From: Bolinopsis microptera
Taxonomy: Eukaryota; Ctenophora; Tentaculata; Lobata; Bolinopsidae
Assembly (NCBI RefSeq): GCF_026151205.1
Contig: NC_087073.1
Coordinates: 7,771,001 to 7,835,000, forward strand
Length of the DNA: 64,000 nt
Direction of reading: 5' to 3'
This document shows, one piece after another, positions 22,877 to 37,700 of the stretch. The notes beneath the pieces are model-generated. The model was given only the letters and a program-made list of their open reading frames with translations. It was not told the origin of the DNA and ran no database searches. The translations under genes and the position numbers were made by a program. Numbering within the stretch: the first letter of the stretch is position 1; the number at the start of each line of letters is the position of its first letter.

Positions 22877-23435
22877 TGATTATCTGGTGAGAATGAGAAA
22901 CATAACGATCCGTACAGACCCATTGGCAGGGCAATTGTCCGTGAGATAAGAGGTGTCCGGAATCCGGATCTGCTTCAACAACTTTATCCCACATTTCCGG
23001 AATACGCCAAGTGGATGGTTAAAAAGGGATACCATCGGGATAGCCACTTTAATCCACAAATTAGGGAGTTGTGTATACAGCATGCTGTCTATGATTTCAT
23101 TGTTCCGCTTGAATATTCTCCAATTTTAGGAGACGAAGTTTTGCATAAGATCGATACCAATAAGACAAACCTTTTGGGTTCTTACGACGAAGCGTTCGAT
23201 CCGCGTTATCAGAAATCTACATTGTACGCTAAGGAGTGGTTAACTCAACTCGAAACTGAACTAATTGATCGCCTTTATACCACTTTTAAGGCAGACTTTA
23301 CTTTAATGAATTATAGTAATTTTACTCATCCCGATTTTCCACTCCCTCTACACAGTTTGCACTATAAAATGTTAAATGTATAATTTTGAATATTGAATAC
23401 TTAACCATAGCTGTGATATTATTGTTTCAAGTGGC

Positions 23436-24408
23436 AACTTGGTCGTTTAGCTCCGGACAGTCTATGCAACGTCTATGCAACGTCCATGCAACAACAAAAG
23501 AACCGTCTATGCAACGTCTATGCAACGTCCCTGCACAATGAACACTCTATGCACACTCCCTGCACGGTCAGTCTATGCAACGTCTATGCAACGTCCCTGC
23601 ACAGTACCATACGAACACCGGCTACTAGCCGGCTACTAGCCGGCTACTAGCCGGCTAGTAGCCACTTTTGTAATAACAGCTCCTCAACTTCACATTACCA
23701 ACCGGCTACTAACCGGCACTTGAAAAGTGGTCACTAGCCGGCTACTAACCGGCTACTAGCCGGCTAGTGACCACAAAGTGGCTACTAACCGGCTACTAAG
23801 CGGTCACTAGCCGGCTATTAGCCGAGCTCTAAAGCAGACCTACTAGTAGCCGGTTCCAAACCGGCTACTAGCCGGCACTTAGAAAGCGGTCACTAGCCGG
23901 CTACTAACCGGCCACTAACCGGCTAGTAACCACCAAGTGGCTACTAACCGGCTACTAACCGGTCACTAGCCGGCTCTTAAGCGGACCTACTAGCCTACTA
24001 ATAGGTCTGCTTTAGAGCTCGGCTAATAGCCGGCTAGTGACCGCTTAGTAGCCGGTTAGTAGCCACTTTGTGGTCACTAGCCGGCTAGTAGCCGGTTAGT
24101 AGCCGGCTAGTGACCAATTTTCAAGTGCCGGTTAGTAGCCGGTTGTTAATGTGAAGTTGAGGAGCTGTTATTACAAAAGTGGCTACTAGCCGGCTAGTAG
24201 CCGGCTAGTAGCCGGTGTTCATATGGTACTGTGCAGGGACGTTCCATAGACGTTGCATAGACGTTGCATAGACTGACCGTGCAGGGAGTGTGCATAGAGT
24301 GTTCATTGTGCAGGGACGTTGCATAGACGTTGCATAGACGGTTCTTTTGTTGTTGCACGGACGTTGCATAGACGTTGCATAGACTGTCCGGAGCTAAACG
24401 ACCAACTT
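23436..24408. mobile_element. ~1-kb fold-back element built of short internal repeats
   Basis: The sequence is close to a single long palindrome centred near 24000. The ends mirror each other ('ttggtcgtttagctccgg' left, 'ccggagctaaacgaccaa' right). So do inner blocks ('cctcaacttcacatta' and 'taatgtgaagttgagg'). The outer 200 bp of each arm is made of 'ctatgcaacgt' units. The inner part is made of 'ccggctactag' and 'ccggctactaac' units. The left arm is longer because of an internal duplication near 23860-23980. There is no coding capacity. This layout is that of Foldback/Galileo-like elements or a satellite-derived palindrome. Confidence 0.85.
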
Positions 24409-25127
24409 CCCTTTCAAGTTTTGTCATCGTAATTTATTGGGCTACTAGGGAGTCAGTATGGGGTTCTTAGTAATGCTCAATATAGGTGGAAAACGTTGAG
24501 CATTCATCGTTGAATATTCATAGTCATACAGAGATGAGCCCGCAAATTCAATGCCCACCGCTCCTCGGCTCCTCGCCCACGAGTCTCACTAATCACCCTT
24601 TCCAACGAATAATATAAATGAGAATGAACTACTTTTAAGAGTGTAAGTATTGTAATCATTGTTAAGAATGGACCTAGGGAGCCGCATACTAACTAGGGGT
24701 TCACAAATTCTATTGTAGTTGGTAGGTTAACTCGGCGAGTGGTAGTGTGTCATGATAACTTAGTGGCATTACATTGTGATTCAGGAAGAAGCTACTTACC
24801 ATTTCTTGAGGTACTCGCTTGGTTTGTGAACCTTACCTTAGAAGCAGCTCTAATCCTATATCCTGTGTCGTTAGAGCTAGAAGCTTTGAGGTCAGCGGTC
24901 TAAGTTGTGAGCACTAACAGTAACATTAACCTCGAGCTCGCTGAGTTGGATAGGTTGTAAGTCTGCTGCGTCATAAGTAGGGGGAAGTAACCACCGCGCC
25001 GGTCAATACACTTACATAAAGTTATTATATATTAGTGCTTAGTGTGAGCTCTGAGTTGTTCCCCGTGATATAGCAGATAGCTTCCTTGCGTTATAAATAT
25101 AATCTTGGCCTGGAGCATATAAGTTAA

Positions 25128-25345
25128 TACAGTAAAACCCCTATTTACCGCGCCCCGATTTACTGCAAACCCTGATTTACCGCAGCTTTTTCCTTACTCC
25201 CAGATTCTGCGGTAAATCGTGGTACTACTACTACTATATATACTTATATATAGTATATATAGTATATACTACTACTATATACTAGATGCAAGGTTTTAAG
25301 TATCTTATATTCTAGGAGCCCTCCACCCCCGTCCCCCACCCCCCC
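25128..25345. repeat. Pogo/Tigger-like transposon end, TA-rich palindrome and poly-C
   Basis: At 25131 'cagtaaaacccctatttacc' followed by repeats of 'gatttaccgc' resembles the ends of pogo/Tigger-type elements (CAGTA…TTACCGC). The complement 'gcggtaaatcgtgg' follows at 25211. Then come a TACTAC/TATATA palindrome (25224-25285) and a C run (25338-25358). The remainder of 24409-25869 shows no gene. Confidence 0.45.
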
Positions 25346-25869
25346 CCCCCCCCCCAGCTCATTGATAGGCCATTGATATTTTTACCTTTAAAAACCCGAA
25401 TACTTCGAATGCTCATCAGCCACACTTGCTCAATGCTCACGTACCGAGATCGTTTTGAGGGTGAGTTTGGAGCCCCCTATACTCATGAGTCCACTACTAT
25501 TTTGCTTATTCACAAGAAGCGTTCAGTTTTGGTACCCCCTATTAAGGGATTAACATCCTTAAATCCTTAGATGTCCCTTTATCAAGGAACGGAAGTCATT
25601 GGTCGCTTCAACATTTTGCGTTCGTTTACTTCACTTGCCAATGAACTGCTCAATCGTCAGTTATTCAGCGGCCAGCGAGAACACGTAACCTCTCCTATCG
25701 TGGATAAGTTTAATACTTACTTAAAATTCTTCTTCGTTTTCTCAGCCTTACTTATATATTTATGTGGATCTTTTGATTCCTTTTCTCAACCATAATATTA
25801 GACACACGTGTTTTGTATAGTATTAACTTGATAGAAATAATTCAAATCATTGCAATCTATCATCGTAGT

Positions 25870-30840
<4,971 letters not shown>

Positions 30841-31242
30841 GTACGTACTATTTAATAAAACAAATATGTAATAAAACAAATATTTATTTTTACGGCACAA
30901 TCAAACAATATCAATAATAAATAAATCAGGGGAGGTTTGAAGAGGTTTCAAGTGCCGAAGGCCACTGCTTATCTTTAGGATTTGAGAGTGACCTGTGCTT
31001 GAAACCCCCTCAACCATCCACTACGTCAATAAACTTATTATACAAATATAGAAAAATATAGTTATCTAAGCTAAAATTGCTTATTGGTCTAGTTTGGTGA
31101 CATAGGAGAGCTCAGTTGAGTTTTAGTTTAGGTTTATGTTTTAAATCATAGTTTGAAAGGTTAGCCATGTTTCATGGCAGAGACAGATATCATGTGTGCA
31201 GAGCCGTACTGGATGTAGAATTTGAGATATAATATAGATTAG

Positions 31243-31560
31243 TTACCATATAGTAGGGTCACCTCGATTTTGGAGGGATAGCAAGTGCTTTTTAAGGTTA
31301 GATTTAATAATACCTGACGAGGCTGATAAGTCTGAATTTTTGGAAGAACCTGGGATTATTATCCCATCTTCATTAGCATCACATATTTCGAATACATAGG
31401 GGATGAGATCATTCCAAATTTTCGTAGAGGTGTACAAAAAGTTCTGTTGGGAGATATCTAACCTCAGTAATGGGACAATCAGACGAAGTTTTTCATTTCT
31501 AGGACAGAACTTGAAAAGATCTTGTTCATAATCATACCTTATTTTTAACGGTGTCTATTA
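31243..31560 (-). pseudogene. 3' tail of a non-LTR retrotransposon reverse transcriptase
   Basis: On the minus strand, reading RYDYEQDLFKFCPRNEKLRL, then TSTKIWNDLIPYVFEICD, and ending IIKSNLKKHLLSLQ before a stop at 31243. The pattern 'a.kiWN.LP…FKs.LKkhll' is the usual C-terminus of CR1/L2-type LINE ORF2 proteins. Upstream the frame breaks near 31540. It is an isolated 5'-truncated fragment inside the long TBC1D32 intron. It is not a TBC1D32 exon: the phase and content do not fit. Confidence 0.65.
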
Positions 31561-31742
31561 TGAAAATGTTAAGTGACATAATCTTGCTCATGTATATTAA
31601 CTGCTGACAGTATTATTGTCGATTATTACACGCAAATTACAATACCTGATCTAGGGCGACGGTATTGTAATTTGGGTGAAGTTACAACAATTCATAATAA
31701 TTCACAAACCCAAAAAAACAACAAACTTCTCCCAAAACTTAC

Positions 31743-34700
31743 GTGCACCATGCTGCTGCGCGCTGAGAGCACGTGCAACATCCTGACAAAGCTGCTCGAC
31801 AGCCGCTGTCTCGGTGTTGGGTGGAATGAGGTTGAGACGAACACCATACTCTACTATCAGCTGGCAGCCGTACTTCAGTCCAGAGATCTTTATGTTATCT
31901 GAGTCTGCGTTACCCTCAAATTTTATCTGTAATATTTGCTTATTTAAAACCAGAATTTTTATTTTTAGAAATTAACTGTTACCTATAGCTTTTCGTATTA
32001 CTATAATTTGGAAGGAGTTTATTAAAACCTTATTGATTCATGTATTGTTCTGCACTTACCGAGGGGAAAGGAGCGGAGCAGTCCTGTAACTGATACTTCA
32101 GAACAACTTCCATCAAACCTACGTGACCAGTAAAGGAGGGTTTCTGGCACGCTGCCAGAACAAATGACCGGGTTTTATCCAGCCAGGAGTCGGAGGAAGG
32201 GTCTGGTTGTAACATCGCTGATAGTTTTACCTCGTCCTGATGAAGAAGATATCTTTACAAGAATTCTGTCCGTTATGAAAAATGCTTGTTGATATTTCTA
32301 ACATTATTAGGTTTAGTCACAAGAGATTTAAGATATATCTTAATAATGATAATACTTTTGCTTCAGAACTAGAAGGGGAGGTAAGGTAGCAGCTAGGCAA
32401 CTTCATCTCATCGAACAGTGTGAAGGGGTAGTCGCTAGACATTGTTTCTTTAGTCAGTCGCGGGGGTATAACTTTTTCTGTGTATCCACCTAAGGATAAA
32501 TCAAGCTGAGATATAAAACTTGAAAATTATTTGCCAAAATTATTTAGATTATCAGATTTGTTAGATGCATAATGTTATTTTTCATACTAGGTTACGCTTT
32601 AAATTGCTTGAATATATGTTTTTGGAGTATGATCTTTTACTGTCGAAGTGTGTTATCTAGCTATCTATTTGTTTATAAAAACAATCATCTGAATATTGTG
32701 CCAGAAGAATGTTTCACTGTTTCTCCGTCAGCCCACCTAACACGGTTGATCTGACCAGTATTCTGTTCCTTTCTATGCTCGCGTCGTCTATAACTATCTG
32801 AAAAAGATTTGAACATGACGTAATAACTTGTGTAAAATATTCAACTTCCTGACTTACAATGGAGTCTCAGTTAGTTGTACAGTAAGTTACACAGCGATCA
32901 CAGGTGCAAGGGAATACAAACTATCCCAAAAAGATTATTTAATTATTTTACAAATTTACCTTTCCTTCAACTTTAGCCTCCTCCTGACACCTCAGTATAA
33001 ATGTGATAATATCATGGGTATCAACAAAGTAAAGCAAAGTATCAAGGCACGAGAGCAGGACAGATAGTATCCGCAATCCGAATATCTGCATTATATCGTA
33101 GTTCATTAGACTTTTACTCTTCAGGGGAGAATCTGAACGTGTTAAACATGTAATGGTTCAATAGAGATATAAATCAATTTAAATCATTTAAAAAAATAGG
33201 CAATGTAAATACTTAATAGGAGTGATTAGGGATAAGGCATCAACGTTCTTTTTAATGAAGTCAAACTTCGACAATATGCTTAAAAACTGAAAGCTGTTAA
33301 AAACATCTGATGTAAAGGTTGTTGAAACTACCAATAAAGATGATGCGCTGCAGAATATCATGAATGTTGAGAGGTTCAGGTTGTCTGTAAGTGTCCGGAT
33401 CCAGTGGTACAAGGGAGTGTGGTTGTTGCAGGATACTGTGTAGCGAATCATATGATAACAGCACCTGTATAGTGTATAATGTATAGTGTAGGGGTCTTAA
33501 AGTTTAGATTCTGACTTAGTTTATGTAATTCTATGTTATTCGAGAATTTAAGATAAAAGCTTGGTTTAGAAGTTTTGGTAGTGAAAATTAAGAGTGCACT
33601 ATTAGTCAATTATTTCTTGTAGCCGCCAAAATGATGATAACATAGCTGTCACTTAGTATATGATCCAGGTATAGCTTTTTATGATCTCAATTCTCAATTA
33701 ACCAACCAGCAACCAAACCTGAATAAGACTAGTCATGGCTTTGAGCACGACTCCCTCAAAGTAAGGATCAGGAGGCTGAGTAACAGGTACTTCTATTGGA
33801 GCTGGAGGACCACCGTTCTCTAGTAACCACCACAAGTTCTGGGACAACTGCCTGGAAAAAATTATATGAGCTGTTGTGGGTTCTGGGACAACTGCCTGGA
33901 AAACAATTATATGAGCTGTTGTGGGTTCTGGGACAACTGCCTGGAAAACAATTGTATGAGCTGTTGTGGGTTCTGGGACAACTGCCTGGAAAACAATTGT
34001 ATGAGCTGTTGTGGGTTCTGGGACAACTGCCTGGAAAACAATTGTATGAGCTGTTGTGGGTTCTGGGACAACTGCCTGGAAAACAATTGTATGAGCTGTT
34101 GTGGGTTCTGGGACAACTGCCTGGAAAACAATTGTATGAGCTGTTGTGGGTTCTGGGACAACTGCCTGGAAAACAATTGTATGAGCTGTTGTGGGTTCTG
34201 GGACAACTGCATGGAAACAATTATATGAGCTGTTGTGGGTTCTGGGACAACTGCCTGGAAAACAATTGTATGAGCTGTTGTGGGTTCTGGGACAACTGCC
34301 TGGAAAATAATTATATGAGCTGTTGTGGGTTCTGGGACAACTGCCTGGAAAACAATTATATGAGCTGTTGTGGGTTCTGGGACAACTGCCTTGAAAACAA
34401 TTGTATGAGCTGTTGTGGGTTCTGGGACAACTGCCTGGAAAACAATTGTATGAGCTGTTGTGGGTTCTGGGACAACTGCCTGGAAAACAATTATATGAGC
34501 TGTTGTGGGTTCTGGGACAACTGCCTGGAAAACAATTGTATGAGCTGTTGTGGGTTCTGGGACAACTGCCTGGAAAATAATTATATGAGCTGTTGTGGGT
34601 TCTGGGACAACTGCCTGGAAAACAATTATATGAGCTGTTGTGGGTTCTGGGACAACTGCCTGGAAAACAATTGTATGAGCTGTTGTGGGTTCTGGGACAA

Positions 34701-37700
34701 CTGCCTGGAAAACAATTATATGAGCTGTTGTGGGTTCTGGGACAACTGCCTGGAAAACAATTGTATGAGCTGTTGTGGGTTCTGGGACAACTGCCTGGAA
34801 AACAATTATATGAGCTGTTGTGGGTTCTGGGACAACTGCCTGGAAAACAATTGTATGAGCTGTTGTGGGTTCTGGGACAACTGTCTGGAAAACAATTGTA
34901 TGAGCTGTTGTGGGTTCTGGGACAACTGCCTGGAAAACAATTATATGAGCTGTTGTGGGTTCTGGGACAACTGCCTGGAAAACAATTGTATGAGCTGTTG
35001 TGGGTTCTGGGACAACTGCCTGGAAAACAATTATATGAGCTGTTGTGGGTTCTGGGACAACTGCCTGGAAAACAATTATATGAGCTGTTGTGGGTTCTGG
35101 GACAACTGCCTGGAAAACAATTATATGAGCTGTTGTGGGTTCTGGGACAACTGCATGGAAACAATTATATGAGCTGTTGTGGGTTCTGGGACAACTGCCT
35201 GGAAAACAATTATATGAGCTGTTGTGGGACAACTGCCTGGAAAACAATTATATGAGCTGTTGTGGGTTCTGGGACAACTGCCTGGAAAACAATTATATGA
35301 GCTGTTGTGGGTTCTGGTGATCAGCTTTGTAAACTACTAGATGACGTCTTATGGATTAATTTGTATCAGGACAGCATATTATTACATACTCTTTTGAAGT
35401 CTTATAAAATCATAATATAATGTAGAAAATTGAGAACTATGAACAAACGAGAACAGCCAGTTATGTATTTCAAGGTTTAGAAATTCGCTCAGATTAATTG
35501 AGCTACCTCCTTGTGAAGTACAATAATAATAATCTCAGACGAATATTTTACCTGATGAAACCACATCGCTCCAGGGCTTGGAGTCCAGCAGGAATTCCAA
35601 CTATTTGACTCACCATGTAACCATATCCGAACTTTTGAGTTTTACTTACCTGCAAAATTATTGATTTTATGAACAGCAGTTATCAATCTTATTGACGGAT
35701 TAAAAAAAATGATACTAAAATTAAATACAATAAATGCAAAATGACAGTGAAAAGTTGTACTATTGAAAATAATGCCATTAAAATATGGCACAAAAGTTAA
35801 TAGTTGGTCTGAAAAGTTAACAGTTATCATTTATTTGCTCTATATTTTGTGGGTCAGGTTTTGCCACTGTTAATTGAAGCATTCACGATCTGTATCTTGG
35901 CAATTCTATTGACTACTTCATCGCCGAAGGATTGAACAATATGTAGATCCTCTTATCTTAATGTTTTGGAACATCTGAAATTTCATGATCCTCTAAATCA
36001 CGTAAAATCTAGTCACGAAATACCTACTCAATTTTAAGATACACCCATGATGCAGATGGCCCACTGTCACCAACAGTAACAAAAAACAGTATGTAGATCC
36101 TTTTATCTTAATTTTTTTGGAATATCTGAAATTTCATGACCAACCCTCTAAATCTAGCCACAAATTACCTACTCAATTTAAAGATACACCCATGATCCAC
36201 CACAACTGTCGCCTCTGACAATAATCTTATAATAATGTCTGGATGACACTGCCCCGCATTGCCATAAGTTAACCCTGTAGTTACCCTTGAGTAGCTGTAA
36301 GGGTAAAATATACCCTTGAGTAGCTGTGAGAAATCTTGGTTTCCAAGGTACAGGTCATAGAATAGAATATACAGTCTATTAATAACGCTAGATGTTGGGA
36401 TTATCTAGTTTTTCTACCCTTTTTGTGTGTTATAACATGTTACATTTTGCTGGTCAGATAGCATGTTTGCTTTTAATCTTACAGCCATCTTTAGGTGAGT
36501 TTTTTAAATCGAATAATTTTAATTCCAGAGCAGTTTAAAAACTTGAAACCCGGTCCATTTCATCGTATCACAGTTAAGATCTTAGCGTATATATTGAGTG
36601 TATTGATTATTCTTGCTCAGTGCTTACCAATAAAACCGCCAGGCTCTGAAACCGAAGTAACATTCAATCTCCTGAAGTCAAACCACAGTGCTAAATCCCG
36701 CACCTTGCTCACCGCTGAGGTATCCATTGCTGTGTGCGCGGACAATGTGACGAACACCACTGCCAACACCATCTGCCAATCCCTCAACTACGAGAGTGGA
36801 CATGTCTTGCCTACCAACCTCACAAGCCGGGATGTTGAGCCTAGCATTTTGATGTCTGATCTTGTCTGTCCCGACAACAGTTTATCAAACTGCAGCTACA
36901 AGATCAGTGCTGTTAACCGAGGGAGACTGCCTGTATGGGGCTCTACGCCTGAAGTGTGATCCTCACTACCTAGCTCACTGTTCAACAGGGAAACGATGGG
37001 AAAGCCAGCTGAAGCAGTGTGTTAAGTGTCCCAATGACACATACAGCAGAGGAGGCCCCCACTCCACTGAGTGTGTCCACTGCCCTCCTGGAATGCGTTC
37101 TGGTAAAGGATCTGGGGGTGTGAGCTGAAGTGCAAGTTTACACAACACTGGAACAAGAAGATATCTAAATGTATTGATAGTTGTCCGGATACGAGGAACT
37201 ACGGGGACGGTATGACCTGTCAGCCATGTTCAGAAGGAGGAGGTATCTTAGATTCTATCTGTGGGGATGGTGCTAGATACACAGTTGGGCACTGGACCCG
37301 GGTCCTATTAGGAGGAGCAGGGGGAGTTCTTCTCTCTGCTGTGGTGAGTATCCTGGTACTATACTTCAACAGAGACAGACAGTGTGGGAGAGGGTGTGGG
37401 AGAGGGTGTGGGAGAGGGTGTTGGAGAGGGTTCTGTGGAGCACTGGCCAGCATTCTTAAGCCGAATAGATACGGACATCTAAAGGAGGAGGCTGTAGATG
37501 AGGATGAGTGTCAGGCAGGATCCTCAACACAGTCTAGGGTGGCTACAAGCCAGATCAGTGAGATTTAGAGATCACTAAACAATGTATTAAAACGACTTTA
37601 TCATTTTCTTAGTAGTAAATTGATGAAAATGAACATGACAGACTGATTATATATTTACCTGCAGTTTTTTACATTTTCTCTGATAAAGGTACTCGATACA

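Larger units (their letters stand above)
20916..23383 (+). pseudogene. Second sulfotransferase copy, frameshifted and split by an insertion
   Basis: This is a tandem paralogue of the gene at 18355. From ATG 20916 it has the same signal-anchor, the same TYYFHKI and the 5'-PSB loop (GVPKTGCSNWLF). A one-base loss near 21385-21395 moves the frame. Coding resumes as FGFAVVRNPWTRMVSGFRDKL to about 21495. Then comes foreign sequence of about 1.38 kb with a minus-strand retroelement ORF. The sulfotransferase C-terminus picks up at about 22880 and runs to the stop at 23383 (NYSNFTHPDFPLPLH, as in the intact copy). The insertion has no usable GT donor at its left edge, so I favour a disruptive insertion over an intron. 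The protein as it stands would end at residue 163, before the second PAPS-binding motif. The frameshift could be an assembly error; the insertion cannot. Confidence 0.8.

Noticed and set aside
31243..31437. Possible extra TBC1D32 exon on the minus strand
   Set aside because: Its sequence matches the C-terminal tail of LINE reverse transcriptases, and exon 14 joins in phase with the exon at 16991 instead.
33836..35316. CRISPR-like array
   Set aside because: Units are contiguous with no unique spacers, and the sequence is clearly from an animal nuclear genome.
33698..35320. Several long open frames (up to 488 codons) on both strands, looking like a 15-residue-repeat protein
   Set aside because: They are all readings of one 45-bp minisatellite. 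Frames are open on both strands because the unit length is a multiple of three and happens to lack stops. Only the exon-8 part (33719-33851, minus) is supported as coding.
37104..37126. A 22-bp GT-AG mini-intron in the SRCR-like gene
   Set aside because: Far too short for a normal intron, and removing it does not give the frame that continues downstream. A one-base indel in the G run is the simpler explanation.
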